Positions 37,873 to 47,534 of a stretch of DNA of 64,000 nucleotides are shown here, piece by piece; position 1 is the first letter of the stretch, and each line of letters begins with the position of its first letter. This DNA is from Aquabacterium sp. A3 (GTDB lineage: Bacteria; Pseudomonadota; Gammaproteobacteria; Burkholderiales; Burkholderiaceae_C): the NCBI RefSeq assembly GCF_038069945.1, contig NZ_JBBPEV010000003.1:186001-250000 (forward strand), read 5' to 3'. The notes under the pieces are model-generated. The model was not told where the DNA came from, searched no databases, and saw only the letters and a list, made by a program, of their open reading frames with translations. The position numbers were made by a program, and so were the translations under genes.

Positions 37873-39018
37873 TCAGGCCTGCGCCCTGGCATGGCCGCTG
37901 TCTTGCGGGTCGCGGTCTTGCGGGTCGATCACCACGAAGGGTACCCGGGGGGAGACCGCACACATCAGTTCATAGCCGATCGTGCCGCAATGGGCCGCCA
38001 CCTCGTCGATGGGCAACAGGCTGTCTGCGGGTCCGGTGCCCCACAGGGTGACCTCGCTGCCCACGGCCGCGTCGGGCAGGTGCTCCAGGCTGACGGTGAT
38101 CATGTCCATCGACACCCGGCCGGCCACGCCGGTGCGTTGGCCATCGACCAGCACGGGCGTGCCATCGGGCGCGTGCCGAGGGTAGCCGTCGGCGTAGCCA
38201 CAGGCCACCACGCCGATGCGCATGGCCCGGGGCGCCACGAAACGGCTGCCATAGCCCACCGTGTCGCCAGCGTTCAGGTGCTGGATGGCGATGAGTTGAG
38301 AGCGCAAGCTCATGGCGGGCTTCAGGCCCCAGTGCGAGGCCGGGTGTTCGGGGTGGTCGGGCGATGCGCCGTACAGCATCACGCCTGGCCGAACCCAGTC
38401 GCCGCGCACGGCCGGATCATGCGCGTGGCGCAGGGTGGCGGCGCTGTTGCACAGGCTGCGCTCGCCCGGCAGGTCGTGCGTGTGCTGCACGAACACCTCA
38501 AGCTGATGGGCGATGCCACGGGGGCCATCGGCATCCGAGAAATGTGTGATGAACGAGACTTCGTCCACCTGTGGCAAGGCGCTCAGGCGCGCCCAGGCCT
38601 GTCGAAACGCCTCTGGCCGAAAGCCCAGGCGGTTCATGCCCGAATTCATCTTCAGGAAGACACGGTGCGGCCATTCGGTCTTGTGTTGCGCCAGCCAGTC
38701 GATCTGGGCTTCACTGTGCACGACGTGCCACAGGTTCAGTCGCGAGCACCACTCCAGGTCGCGCGCGTCGAACACCCCCTCCAGCAGCAGGATCGGGCCG
38801 CGCCAGTCCATCTCGCGCAGCTTGCGTGCTTCGTTGAGGTCCAGCAGGGCAAAGCCATCGGCGGCGCGCAGGCCCTGGTAGGCGCGCTCCAGGCCATGGC
38901 CGTAGGCGTTGGCCTTGACCACGGCCCAGACCGCCGCGTCCGGTGCGTGTTGACGAACCACGCCCAGGTTGTGTCGCAGGGCGTCCAGGTGAACGAGGGC
39001 TTCGAGAGGGCGGGGCAT
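37873..39018 (-). CDS. alr: Alanine racemase
   Basis: Alr is a PLP enzyme that converts L- to D-alanine for peptidoglycan. The 381-residue protein has the PLP lysine at residue 35 (AVVKANAYGHG) and the catalytic tyrosine region DTVGYGSRFVAP, with the C-terminal beta domain VSMDMITVSLEHLP. The ATG at 39018 was chosen since MPRPLEALVHLDALRHN is the usual N-terminus. A CACAAT lies six bases before the ATG. It is divergent from lplT. Confidence 0.95.
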   Translation of the reverse strand: MPRPLEALVHLDALRHNLGVVRQHAPDAAVWAVVKANAYGHGLERAYQGLRAADGFALLDLNEARKLREMDWRGPILLLEGVFDARDLEWCSRLNLWHVVHSEAQIDWLAQHKTEWPHRVFLKMNSGMNRLGFRPEAFRQAWARLSALPQVDEVSFITHFSDADGPRGIAHQLEVFVQHTHDLPGERSLCNSAATLRHAHDPAVRGDWVRPGVMLYGASPDHPEHPASHWGLKPAMSLRSQLIAIQHLNAGDTVGYGSRFVAPRAMRIGVVACGYADGYPRHAPDGTPVLVDGQRTGVAGRVSMDMITVSLEHLPDAAVGSEVTLWGTGPADSLLPIDEVAAHCGTIGYELMCAVSPRVPFVVIDPQDRDPQDSGHARAQA

Positions 39019-39024
39019 TTTGTG

Positions 39025-39030
39025 ATTGTG
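39025..39030 (-). promoter_or_regulatory. -10-like hexamer immediately upstream of alr
   Basis: CACAAT (on the minus strand) is exactly six bases from the alr ATG with no Shine-Dalgarno sequence between, matching the arrangement before oxyR, ybgC and murJ. Confidence 0.35.
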
Positions 39031-39121
39031 CCAGTCGGCCCGTGGACTGTTCGCGCGTGCGCAAGGGGGGCGCATGCTATAACGGCCGACTTTCACAGGT
39101 CTCCCCGATCCGCCGCGCCTC

Positions 39122-40441
39122 ATGAAAAAAGGCTTTTACACGATCATGCTGGCGCAGTTCTTCAGCTCGCTGGCCGATAACGCCTTGTTCGTCGCGGCCG
39201 TTGCCTTGCTGCATGCCCAGGGTGCCCACGAGTGGCAGCGCGCCGCCCTCGTGCCCATGTTCGCGCTGTTCTACGTGGTGCTGGCCCCCTTTGTGGGGGC
39301 CTTCGCCGACGCCTTGCCCAAAGGGCGCGTGATGTTCATTTCCAACAGCATCAAGGTGGTCGGCTGCCTGATGATGCTGTTCGGACACCACCCCCTGCTG
39401 GCTTATGCGGTGGTGGGGCTGGGTGCTGCGGCTTATTCGCCGGCCAAGTACGGCATCCTCACCGAGTTGCTTCCGCCCTCCCAATTGGTGAAGGCCAATG
39501 GCTGGATCGAAGGCTTGACCATCACCTCCATCATCCTCGGGGTGGTGTTGGGTGGGCAACTGATGGGGCCTGTGCTGGCGCCTCACCTTCAGGCCTGGCT
39601 GGATGGCGTGGGCGGACTGCAGGCGCCCTCTGCGGCTGAAGCGGCCATTGCCAGCATCACCGTGTTGTACGTGGTGGCAGCGGGTTTCAACCTGCGCATT
39701 CCGCGCACGGTGTCGCACCACCATGCCATGAACGCCCACCCCGTGGCGCTGGTGCGCGATTTTGTCGATTGCAACCGCCGTCTGTGGCGCGATCGGCTGG
39801 GGCAGATCTCCTTGGCCACCACCACGCTGTTCTGGGGGGTGTCTGGCAACCTGCGGTACATCGTTCTGGCCTGGGCCGCCGTGGCCTTGGGCTATGACAC
39901 CACGAAGGCGTCGGCGCTCGTGGGTGTGGTGGCCGTGGGCACCGCCGTCGGCGCCGTGTGGGCTTCCATGAAGATGCAACTGGATCGCGCGACCGCCGTC
40001 ATCCCGCTGGGGGTGGGCATGGGGGTACTGGTGCTGGGCATGAACTTCCTGCGGGATGTGGAGCTCACAATTCCGTTCATGATTTTGCTGGGCGGCCTGG
40101 GTGGGTTTCTGGTCGTGCCCATGAATGCCTTGCTTCAGCATCGGGGGCACAACCTCATGGGGGCGGGGCGTTCCATCGCCGTTCAGAACTTCAATGAGCA
40201 GGCTTGCATCCTCGCGCTCGGGGCGCTGTACGCCGGGCTCACCACGGCAGGTCTGTCGGCCTATGGGGCCATCACGGCCTTTGGGCTGGTGGTGGCGGGC
40301 ACCATGGCGCTCATCGGGCTGTGGCACCGTCACAATGCGAAGCATCACGCCCAGGAGCTGGAGCGTTTGCTCGAGATCGCGCGCAATGATGCGCATCATG
40401 CAACGCTGGTGCCCCCCACCAGCGACGGCAAGCATTACTGA
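39122..40441 (+). CDS. lplT: Lysophospholipid transporter LplT (major facilitator family)
   Basis: LplT carries lysophospholipids across the inner membrane for reacylation. The 439-residue protein has about 12 membrane helices and the family start MKKGFYTIMLAQFFSSLADNALF; conserved loop features are DALPKGRVMFISN and SPAKYGILTELLPPSQLVKANG. In E. coli the acyltransferase Aas is next door; it is absent here. A possible -10 (TATAAC, 39078-39083) lies upstream. Confidence 0.92.
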   Translation: MKKGFYTIMLAQFFSSLADNALFVAAVALLHAQGAHEWQRAALVPMFALFYVVLAPFVGAFADALPKGRVMFISNSIKVVGCLMMLFGHHPLLAYAVVGLGAAAYSPAKYGILTELLPPSQLVKANGWIEGLTITSIILGVVLGGQLMGPVLAPHLQAWLDGVGGLQAPSAAEAAIASITVLYVVAAGFNLRIPRTVSHHHAMNAHPVALVRDFVDCNRRLWRDRLGQISLATTTLFWGVSGNLRYIVLAWAAVALGYDTTKASALVGVVAVGTAVGAVWASMKMQLDRATAVIPLGVGMGVLVLGMNFLRDVELTIPFMILLGGLGGFLVVPMNALLQHRGHNLMGAGRSIAVQNFNEQACILALGALYAGLTTAGLSAYGAITAFGLVVAGTMALIGLWHRHNAKHHAQELERLLEIARNDAHHATLVPPTSDGKHY

Positions 40442-40521
40442 CAATCAGCAACGCAGCTTTACACGTTCAGCGTCGTCACCGGCTGCTGGCACTGCGTTGA
40501 ATGAGGGAAAGGAGACCCCTC

Positions 40522-40953
40522 ATGCGAGTCAATTCCCTCATCTCTTCTGCCCGCTTGTGGCTCACTTGCGCGCTGGCGGCCTCGGGCGCTGGCATGGCCC
40601 AGGCAGGCGATGTGTACTGGTCGGTCGACATCGATGTGCCCATTGAACGCCATGGCCGAGTCGGCACGGTCGTCTCCAATGTGCCCGGTGGCGTGGTGCG
40701 AGGAGGCCAGACCGTGGTGCTTGCCCCGGCGCCGGTGGTGATCAAGACCGTGGCGCCCCGTGTGCATCACCCGCGTGAGGTCATCGTGGTGCCCGTGCGG
40801 CATGCGCATGGCAAGCCTGCCTGGGCGGGCCATCGGCATCGCCACGTTGGCCACCACCATGCGCACCATGGTGGCTGGCACGCACGCGCAGAGCGACGGG
40901 AAGACCGTCGCGAGCAACGGCGAGAGCATCGCCGCGAACGCGACTGGCGCTGA
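40522..40953 (+). CDS. Exported His/Arg-rich small protein
   Basis: A 143-residue protein with a signal peptide (LWLTCALAASGAGMAQAGDV, cleavage near residue 31), a beta-rich middle (TVVSNVPGGVVRGGQTVVLAP) and a C-terminus first histidine-rich (HRHRHVGHHHAHHGGWHA), then arginine/glutamate-rich (REDRREQRREHRRERDW). AAAGGAG precedes the ATG at 40522; an ATG/codon at 40501 is less likely. I do not recognise a family. The tail could bind metal ions or acidic polymers; this is inference. It is likely periplasmic. Confidence 0.75.
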   Translation: MRVNSLISSARLWLTCALAASGAGMAQAGDVYWSVDIDVPIERHGRVGTVVSNVPGGVVRGGQTVVLAPAPVVIKTVAPRVHHPREVIVVPVRHAHGKPAWAGHRHRHVGHHHAHHGGWHARAERREDRREQRREHRRERDWR

Positions 40954-40977
40954 GTCGTGAGGGGGGGTGCGGGGGGA

Positions 40978-42504
40978 TCAGCGTCGGCGGCTGCCGCCGA
41001 GGATGGACCCCAGCACCCCCCGGATGATTTCCCGTCCCACCGTGGACCCGATGGTGCGGGCAGCCGACTTGGCCAGCGCCTCAAACACCGAGTCGCTGCG
41101 CGATGCCGGCGCACGGCGCGCGGTTTCCCGGGGCGCTTGCGCGCGGGGTGCGGGCGAACGCTCGCGCATCACCTGCTCGGCCTCGTCCAGCATGCTGCCG
41201 GAGCGCGGTTCGGCGGTGTCCAGGCGCTGTTGGGTCTGGGCCTTGAGTTTTTCGTAAGCCGATTCCCGGTCCAGCGCCTTTTCATACACGCCGGCCACCA
41301 GCGATCGTTGCAGCAATTGGCGGCGCTGCTCGGGTGTGATCGGCCCGATCTGGCTGCCCGGCGGCAGCACAAACACCTGCTGCGTGATGCCCGGGCGGGC
41401 CTTTTCATCCAGCAGGCTGATCAGGGCCTCGCCCACACCCAGTTCGGTGATGGCCGCCGTGATGTCCAGGCTTGGGTTGGCGCGCATGGTTTCAGCCGCC
41501 GCCTTGACGGCCTTCTGGTCGCGGGGCGAAAACGCCCGCAGCGCGTGCTGCACGCGGTTGCCCAACTGGCCCAGCACCGTGTCGGGCACGTCCATGGGGT
41601 TTTGTGTGACGAAGTACACGCCCACGCCCTTGGAGCGCACCAGGCGCACCACCAACTCAATGCGCTCGACCAGCGCGGCGGGCGCGTCCTTGAACAGCAG
41701 GTGGGCCTCGTCGAAGAAGAACACCAGCTTGGGCTTGTCCAGATCGCCCACCTCGGGCAGGGTTTCGAACAACTCCGACAGCATCCACAGCAAGAAGGTG
41801 GCGTACAGGCGGGGCGCGTTCATCAGCTTGTCGGCCGCCAGGATGTTGACCACGCCACGGCCATCCACGGTCTGGATGAAGTCGTGGATGTCGAGCATGG
41901 GCTCGCCGAAGAACTTCTCGCCGCCTTGCTCTTCAATCTGCAGCAGTCCACGCTGGATGGCGCCGACGCTGGCCGGGCTGATGTTGCCGTACTCGGTGGT
42001 GAAGTCCTTGGCGTGGTCGCCCACGTGTTGCAGCATGGCCCGCAGGTCTTTCAGGTCCAGCAACAGCATGCCTTGGTCATCGGCCACGCGAAACACCAGT
42101 TGCAGCACGCCTTGCTGGGTCTCATTCAGTCCCAGCATGCGCGACAGCAGCAGTGGCCCCATGTCCGAAATGGTGGCGCGCACTGGGTGGCCTTGCTCGC
42201 CGAACACGTCCCACAAGGTGGTGGGGCAGGCCTGGGGCTCTGGCGCGGGCAGCCCCCGGTCGGCCAGGATGCCGGCCACCTTGGGGCTCAATTGCCCAAT
42301 TTGGGAAATGCCCGTCAGGTCGCCTTTGACGTCGGCCATGAACACCGGCACGCCCGCGGCGCTGAGGCTTTCGGCCAGCTTTTGCAGGGTGATGGTCTTG
42401 CCCGTGCCCGTGGCCCCGGTGATCAGCCCGTGGCGGTTGGCCAGCGAGGGCAACAGGTGGCATTCGATGTCGCCGTGGCGGGCAAGCAAGATGGGGTCGG
42501 CCAT
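40978..42504 (-). CDS. HerA-like ATPase, DUF853 family (YjgR-like)
   Basis: The 508-residue protein is an ATPase of the HerA/FtsK superfamily. Walker A is [14 protein letters not shown] near residue 32, Walker [14 protein letters not shown] near 255, and [16 protein letters not shown] sequence follows. Family YjgR has no firmly known role. The last 60 residues are Arg/Ala-rich, ending in [13 protein letters not shown], a tail seen in other family members. GGAGAG lies before the ATG at 42504; upstream residues to 42651 are non-coding. It is divergent from the yebC-type gene. Confidence 0.9.
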   Translation of the reverse strand: MADPILLARHGDIECHLLPSLANRHGLITGATGTGKTITLQKLAESLSAAGVPVFMADVKGDLTGISQIGQLSPKVAGILADRGLPAPEPQACPTTLWDVFGEQGHPVRATISDMGPLLLSRMLGLNETQQGVLQLVFRVADDQGMLLLDLKDLRAMLQHVGDHAKDFTTEYGNISPASVGAIQRGLLQIEEQGGEKFFGEPMLDIHDFIQTVDGRGVVNILAADKLMNAPRLYATFLLWMLSELFETLPEVGDLDKPKLVFFFDEAHLLFKDAPAALVERIELVVRLVRSKGVGVYFVTQNPMDVPDTVLGQLGNRVQHALRAFSPRDQKAVKAAAETMRANPSLDITAAITELGVGEALISLLDEKARPGITQQVFVLPPGSQIGPITPEQRRQLLQRSLVAGVYEKALDRESAYEKLKAQTQQRLDTAEPRSGSMLDEAEQVMRERSPAPRAQAPRETARRAPASRSDSVFEALAKSAARTIGSTVGREIIRGVLGSILGGSRRR

Positions 42505-42671
42505 GGGCGGGCTCTCCGGTGGTGTCGCGAGGGTGGGGCGGGGTAAAATCGAAGTATCACCCAAGAATTCTGGGGCCACGGCGAGTCGCTGCCACGCATG
42601 CGGGCGGTCGGTTCGCCCTGGCCTGTCTTGTTTATCCTCGCCGAAGCGCACCCTCTCAGGAGCCTCTCGCC

Positions 42672-43394
42672 ATGGCTGGTCATTCCAAATGGGCCAACAT
42701 TCAACACCGCAAAGGCCGTCAGGACGAAAAACGCGGCAAGATCTGGACCCGCCTCACCCGTGAAATCATCGTGGCCGCGCGCCAGGGTGGTGGCGACATC
42801 GCCATGAACCCGCGCCTGCGCCTGGCCATCGACAAGGCCAAGGCCGCCAACATGCCGGCCGACAACATCAAGCGCAACGTGGACAAGGCCACGGGCAACC
42901 TGGATGGGGTCACCTACGAAGAAATCCGCTACGAAGGCTATGGCATCGGTGGCGCCGCCATCATCGTGGACTGCATGACCGACAACCGGGTGCGCACGGT
43001 GGCCGAGGTGCGTCACGCCTTCAGCAAGCACGGGGGCAACCTGGGCACCGAAGGCTCGGTGGCCTTCCAGTTCAAGCACGTGGGCCAGTTTCTGTTTGCA
43101 CCGGGTGCCAGCGAAGACAAGATCATGGAAGTGGCCCTGGAAGCCGGCGCCGAAGACGTGATCACGCATGACGACGGCTCCATCGAGGTGCTGTGCGCCC
43201 CGACGGATTTCGAGGCCGTCAAGAACGCCCTGGAAGGTGCCGACCTGATGCCCGAAATGGCCGAAGTCACCATGCGCGCCGAGAATTCCATCGAACTGGC
43301 CGGTGACGACGCCGCCCGAATGCAGAAACTGCTGGACGTGCTGGAAGACCTGGACGATGTTCAGGATGTCTTCCACAACGCCGAACTCAACTGA
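42672..43394 (+). CDS. yebC: YebC/PmpR family transcriptional or translational regulator
   Basis: The 240-residue protein has the family N-terminus [18 protein letters not shown] and the acidic C-terminal region ([19 protein letters not shown]). YebC/PmpR proteins were described as DNA-binding regulators, and recent work links some family members to translation of proline-rich sequences. The ATG at 42672 was chosen over the longer frame to 42519. A TAAAAT at 42543-42548 is a possible -10, leaving a leader over 100 bases. purD follows. Confidence 0.95.
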   Translation: MAGHSKWANIQHRKGRQDEKRGKIWTRLTREIIVAARQGGGDIAMNPRLRLAIDKAKAANMPADNIKRNVDKATGNLDGVTYEEIRYEGYGIGGAAIIVDCMTDNRVRTVAEVRHAFSKHGGNLGTEGSVAFQFKHVGQFLFAPGASEDKIMEVALEAGAEDVITHDDGSIEVLCAPTDFEAVKNALEGADLMPEMAEVTMRAENSIELAGDDAARMQKLLDVLEDLDDVQDVFHNAELN

Positions 43395-43407
43395 ACCCCA
43401 CTGTCTC

Positions 43408-44694
43408 ATGAACATCCTTGTCATCGGTTCGGGCGGCCGCGAGCACGCCCTGGCCTGGAAACTGGCCCAGTCCCCCAAGGCTCAAAAGGTCTATGTGGCG
43501 CCGGGCAATGGCGGCACCGCGCGCGATCCGCGCCTGGTCAATGTGCCCATCTCTGACGTGAAGGCCCTGGCCGACTTTGCCGAGGCCAACAAGATCAACC
43601 TGACGGTGGTGGGCCCTGAGGCCCCCTTGGCCGCTGGCGTGGTCGATGAGTTCCGCGCCCGTGGTCTGCGCATCTTCGGCCCCACGAAGAAGGCCGCTCA
43701 GCTGGAAAGTTCCAAGGCGTTTGCCAAGGACTTCATGAGGCGCCATGGCATCCCTACCGCGTTTTACGACACCTTCACCGACGCGGCCAAGGCCCACGAT
43801 TACGTGAACGAGAAGGGTGCGCCCATCGTCATCAAGGCCGATGGCCTGGCGGCGGGCAAGGGCGTGGTCGTGGCCATGACGCTGGAAGAAGCGCATGAGG
43901 CCATCGACTTCATGCTGCTGGACAACAAGCTGGGCGTGCAGCACAACGAAGGTGGCGCGCGCGTGGTGATCGAGGAGTTTCTGGCCGGCGAAGAGGCCAG
44001 CTTCATCGTCATGGCCGACGGCAAGAACGTGGCCGTGATGGCCACCAGTCAGGACCACAAACGCCTGCTGGACGCCGACGAAGGCCCCAACACCGGTGGC
44101 ATGGGCGCGTATTCGCCCGCACCGGTGGTGACGCCCAATGTGTATGCCAAGGCCATGCAGGAGATCATCCTGCCCACCCTGGCGGGCATGGCCAAGGATG
44201 GCGCGCCGTTCACGGGCTTCCTGTACGCCGGTCTGATGATCGACGGCCAGGGCAACCCCAAGACGCTGGAGTTCAACACCCGCATGGGCGACCCGGAAAC
44301 CCAGCCCATCATGATGCGCCTCAAGAGCGATCTGATCGACGTGATGCTGCACGCCACGGACGGCACGCTGGACCAGATCGAGCTGCAGTGGGACCGCCGC
44401 TTTGCCCTGGGCGTGGTGGTGGCCGCGGGCGGCTATCCGCTGGACCCGAAGAAGGGTGACGTGATCACCGGCTTGCCGGCCGACGCCGACGACGCGATGG
44501 TGTTTCATGCCGGTACCTCGATGGGCGAGGACGGCCAGGTGCGCACCAGCGGCGGCCGCGTGCTGTGCGTGACGGCCCTGGGCGATTCGGCCAAGCTGGC
44601 GCAGCAGCGCGCTTACGAGTACATGCGAGGCATCGCCTTCGACGGCATGCAGTTCCGCAGCGACATCGGCTGGCGCGCCATCAAGGCGCGCTGA
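43408..44694 (+). CDS. purD: Phosphoribosylamine-glycine ligase
   Basis: PurD adds glycine to phosphoribosylamine in purine synthesis and has an ATP-grasp fold. The 428-residue protein begins MNILVIGSGGREHALAWKL, has the ATP-grasp segment GAPIVIKADGLAAGKGVVV and the Mg site LEFNTRMGDPETQ. The start at 43408 lies 13 bases after yebC, suggesting cotranscription. hemF follows after 39 bases. Confidence 0.97.
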   Translation: MNILVIGSGGREHALAWKLAQSPKAQKVYVAPGNGGTARDPRLVNVPISDVKALADFAEANKINLTVVGPEAPLAAGVVDEFRARGLRIFGPTKKAAQLESSKAFAKDFMRRHGIPTAFYDTFTDAAKAHDYVNEKGAPIVIKADGLAAGKGVVVAMTLEEAHEAIDFMLLDNKLGVQHNEGGARVVIEEFLAGEEASFIVMADGKNVAVMATSQDHKRLLDADEGPNTGGMGAYSPAPVVTPNVYAKAMQEIILPTLAGMAKDGAPFTGFLYAGLMIDGQGNPKTLEFNTRMGDPETQPIMMRLKSDLIDVMLHATDGTLDQIELQWDRRFALGVVVAAGGYPLDPKKGDVITGLPADADDAMVFHAGTSMGEDGQVRTSGGRVLCVTALGDSAKLAQQRAYEYMRGIAFDGMQFRSDIGWRAIKAR

Positions 44695-44733
44695 GCTGGA
44701 CACGTCATCACATCCACACGAGCAGAGGCCACC

Positions 44734-45642
44734 ATGGACACACAGGCTGTGCGCGCATACCTTCTGGGCTTGCAAGACCGCATCGTGGCGGCCTTCGAGG
44801 CCGAAGACGGCACGCCGTTTGTGCGTGACGCCTGGGTGCGAGGGCCGCAGGAGCGCCTGCAGGGCGACGGGTGTTCACGCCTGGTGGAGCAAGGCGGTGT
44901 GCTGGAACGGGGGGGGTGCAACTTTTCGCACGTCAAGGGCCCGCAGTTGCCGCCCTCGGCCACCCAGCACCGGCCCGAGTTGGCGGGCCTGCCCTTCGAG
45001 GCCATGGGCGTGTCGCTGGTGTTTCACCCGCGCAACCCGTATGTGCCCACCGTGCACATGAATGTGCGCATGCTGGCGGCCCACAAGCCCGACGGCAGCG
45101 TGGTGGCCTGGTTTGGTGGTGGCATGGACCTCACGCCTTACTACGGCTTCGAGGACGATGCGCGCCACTTCCACCAGGTCTGCAAGGATGCTTTGGCGCC
45201 GTTCGGGCCGGACCGCCATCCGCGCTACAAAACCTGGTGCGATGAGTACTTTTACTTGAAGCACCGACAAGAGGCGCGCGGCGTGGGCGGCATCTTCTTT
45301 GATGATGTGGCCGACCTGGGTTTTGAGGGTGGTTTTGCCCTGATACGCGCTGTGGGCGATGCCTTCACGCAGGCCTACCTGCCCATCCTGCAGCGCCGCC
45401 GCGAGCATCCCTACGGCGAGCGAGAGCGGGACTTCCAGGCCTACCGACGCGGCCGGTACGTCGAGTTCAACCTGGTGTGGGACCGTGGCACCTTGTTCGG
45501 ACTGCAGTCGGGCGGGCGCACTGAAAGCATCCTGATGTCCATGCCGCCCATCGTGCAGTGGCGCTATGACTGGCACCCCGAGCCCGGCACCCCCGAGGCC
45601 CGCCTGTACGCCGACTTCCTTCCCCCCCGTGACTGGGTCTGA
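44734..45642 (+). CDS. hemF: Oxygen-dependent coproporphyrinogen III oxidase
   Basis: HemF converts coproporphyrinogen III to protoporphyrinogen IX in haem synthesis with molecular oxygen. The 302-residue protein has [41 protein letters not shown] and the [21 protein letters not shown] signature in shortened form ([16 protein letters not shown]). GAGG precedes the ATG. Confidence 0.97.
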   Translation: MDTQAVRAYLLGLQDRIVAAFEAEDGTPFVRDAWVRGPQERLQGDGCSRLVEQGGVLERGGCNFSHVKGPQLPPSATQHRPELAGLPFEAMGVSLVFHPRNPYVPTVHMNVRMLAAHKPDGSVVAWFGGGMDLTPYYGFEDDARHFHQVCKDALAPFGPDRHPRYKTWCDEYFYLKHRQEARGVGGIFFDDVADLGFEGGFALIRAVGDAFTQAYLPILQRRREHPYGERERDFQAYRRGRYVEFNLVWDRGTLFGLQSGGRTESILMSMPPIVQWRYDWHPEPGTPEARLYADFLPPRDWV

Positions 45643-45643
45643 C

Positions 45644-46264
45644 GTGCCTGCAGCCGCCCGTCGCATTGGTTTGATGGGCGGCAGTTTTGACCCGGTGCAT
45701 GTGGCCCATGTGGCCCTGGCCGAGGTCGCGCTGCGCCATCTGGCGCTTGATGAGGTGCGCTGGGTGCCGGTGGGTCAGGCCTGGCAGAAGGCCCGACAGT
45801 TGGCCCCTGCCAAGCACCGCCTGGCCATGGTGCAGGCCGCCATCCAGCATGAGCCTCGTTTCGTGCTGGACGACTGCGAGGTGCGTCGCGGTGGCCCGTC
45901 GTACACCTTGGATACCGTGCGCGAATTGCAGGCCCAGCGCCCGGGCTGTGAGTGGTTTCTCATCATCGGGCAAGACCAATATGCCAACCTGCCCACCTGG
46001 CAGGGCTGGGAAGAGCTGCTGAGCCGGGTCACCCTGGCGGTGGCCTGCCGGGGCGACGATGCACCTCGGGCGCCCGCCGCGCTGAAGGGGCGTCACCGCC
46101 TGACGCGCCTGCCGCTGCCAGCGCTGCATGTCTCGTCCACCGAGATCCGCGCACACCTGAATCAGGGGCAGCCCCCCACCTCCCTGGTGCCCCACTGGCT
46201 GAGTGAGCCCGTGGCGCGCTATATTGCCAACCATCAACTCTACGCCTCTGGCGCCCCCCGCTGA
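45644..46264 (+). CDS. nadD: Nicotinate-nucleotide adenylyltransferase
   Basis: NadD adenylates nicotinate mononucleotide in NAD synthesis. The 206-residue protein has the nucleotidyltransferase signatures GLMGGSFDPVHVAHVALAE and HVSSTEIRAHL. I prefer the GTG at 45644, one base after the hemF stop; a GTG at 45629 within hemF is an alternative. rsfS follows immediately, a widely conserved nadD-rsfS-rlmH order. Confidence 0.93.
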   Translation: MPAAARRIGLMGGSFDPVHVAHVALAEVALRHLALDEVRWVPVGQAWQKARQLAPAKHRLAMVQAAIQHEPRFVLDDCEVRRGGPSYTLDTVRELQAQRPGCEWFLIIGQDQYANLPTWQGWEELLSRVTLAVACRGDDAPRAPAALKGRHRLTRLPLPALHVSSTEIRAHLNQGQPPTSLVPHWLSEPVARYIANHQLYASGAPR

Positions 46265-47038
46265 ATGGACATCCGCAAACTGCAACGCGTCATCGTCGAC
46301 GGCCTGGAAGACGTCAAGGCGCAGGACATCGTCGTTTTCAACACCGAGCACCTCTCACCCCTGTTCGAGCGGGTGATCGTGGCCACCGGCAATTCCAATC
46401 GGCAGACCAAGGCGCTGGCGTCCAGCGTGCGCGAGACGGTCAAGAAGGCTGGCTTCCAGATCATGCGCACCGAGGGCGAAGACAACGGCGAGTGGATCAT
46501 CGTCGACTGTGCCGCGGTGGTGGTGCACATCATGCAGCCGGCCATTCGCCAGTACTACCAGCTCGAAGAGATCTGGGGTGAGAAGCCCGTGGCCCTGAAG
46601 CGCCAGGCGCAAAAGGCCGGGTTGGTCAAGGCGTCCGAGCCCATGGACGAAGTGCCGGCCAAGGTGGCCAAGTCGCCCAAGGCCGGCAAAACGCCGACGG
46701 TCAACAAGGCGGCTGCCACCAAGGTGGCTGCCAAAAAGGCCGTGGGCAAGAAGGTGGCTGCGAAGAAGGTGGCTGCGAAGAAGGTGGCTGCGAAGAAGGT
46801 GGCTGCGAAGACGGTGGTGGCCAAGAAGGCTGTCGCCAAGAAGGCCACTGCCAAGAAGACGGTGCTGTCCAAGGTGGTCGTCAATGCCCCTGAGCCCAAG
46901 AAGGCCCCCGCCCGCAAGGCGGTGGCGGTGAAGAAGGTGGCGGCCAAGAAGGTTGCTGCCAAGAAAGTGGCCGTCAAAAAGGTCGTGGCCAAGAAGGCGC
47001 CAGCCAAAAAAGCGCCGGCCCGCAAGACGGCGCGCTGA
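46265..47038 (+). CDS. rsfS: Ribosome silencing factor RsfS with long lysine/alanine-rich tail
   Basis: RsfS binds ribosomal protein L14 on the large subunit and blocks joining under starvation. Residues 1-115 are a normal RsfS domain (QDIVVFNTEHLSPLFERVIV; ADNGEWIIVD-like EDNGEWIIVDCAAVVVHIM). Residues about 120-257 are an added Lys/Ala/Val/Pro tail (KKVAAKKVAAKKV, KKAPAKKAPARKTAR) like histone H1 C-termini. Typical RsfS is about 110-130 residues. The ATG follows the nadD stop directly. The tail may bind rRNA or DNA; this is inference. Confidence 0.9.
   Translation: MDIRKLQRVIVDGLEDVKAQDIVVFNTEHLSPLFERVIVATGNSNRQTKALASSVRETVKKAGFQIMRTEGEDNGEWIIVDCAAVVVHIMQPAIRQYYQLEEIWGEKPVALKRQAQKAGLVKASEPMDEVPAKVAKSPKAGKTPTVNKAAATKVAAKKAVGKKVAAKKVAAKKVAAKKVAAKTVVAKKAVAKKATAKKTVLSKVVVNAPEPKKAPARKAVAVKKVAAKKVAAKKVAVKKVVAKKAPAKKAPARKTAR
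46751..46810 (+). repeat. Perfect 15-bp tandem repeat (4 copies) in the RsfS tail
   Basis: The unit aaggtggctgcgaag is present four times without mismatch and encodes KVAAK. As 15 bp is a multiple of three, copy-number change would lengthen or shorten the basic tail without a frameshift. Confidence 0.9.
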
Positions 47039-47053
47039 TCGTCTGGCGTGCCC

Positions 47054-47521
47054 ATGAAGTGCACCGTGCTGACCATCGGCCAGCGCCTGCCCGACTGGGC
47101 GCAAACGGCCTGCGAGGACTACCTCAAGCGCTTCCCACCAGACTGGAAGGTGGAGGTCAAGGCCGTCAAGGCCGAGCCGCGCGAGGGCAAGCCCGTGGCC
47201 GCGATCATGCAGGCCGAGGCGGCCCGGATGGAGGCCGCCTTGCCCAAGGGCACGCGCCGTGTGATCCTGGACGAGCGGGGCACTCGCCTCACCAGCGTGC
47301 AGTTGGCCCAGCGCACTGAAGCCTGGCAGCACGACGGTCGCGATGTGGCGCTGATCATCGGCGGTGCCGATGGCATTGATCCGGCCTTCAAGCAAACGGC
47401 CGACGAGGCCATACGGTTGTCGGACATGACCTTGCCCCATGCCCTGGCCCGGGTGCTGCTGCTGGAGCAGCTCTACCGAGCCTGGTCCTTGAGACACAAC
47501 CACCCCTACCACCGCGCCTGA
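47054..47521 (+). CDS. rlmH: 23S rRNA pseudouridine-1915 N3-methyltransferase RlmH
   Basis: RlmH is a SPOUT-fold methyltransferase for pseudouridine 1915 in helix 69 of 23S rRNA. The 155-residue protein has the knot-forming sequence [14 protein letters not shown] and the C-terminal [19 protein letters not shown], plus NHPYHRA. I used the ATG at 47054; a GTG at 47048 is in frame. It belongs to the nadD-rsfS-rlmH cluster. Confidence 0.95.
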   Translation: MKCTVLTIGQRLPDWAQTACEDYLKRFPPDWKVEVKAVKAEPREGKPVAAIMQAEAARMEAALPKGTRRVILDERGTRLTSVQLAQRTEAWQHDGRDVALIIGGADGIDPAFKQTADEAIRLSDMTLPHALARVLLLEQLYRAWSLRHNHPYHRA

Positions 47522-47534
47522 GCGTGGTCCGACC

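Noticed and set aside
46680..47035. Regular AAG/GCC-rich repeats that resemble a repeat array
   Set aside because: They are in frame within rsfS and encode the Lys/Ala tail; there are no unique spacers, so this is not CRISPR.
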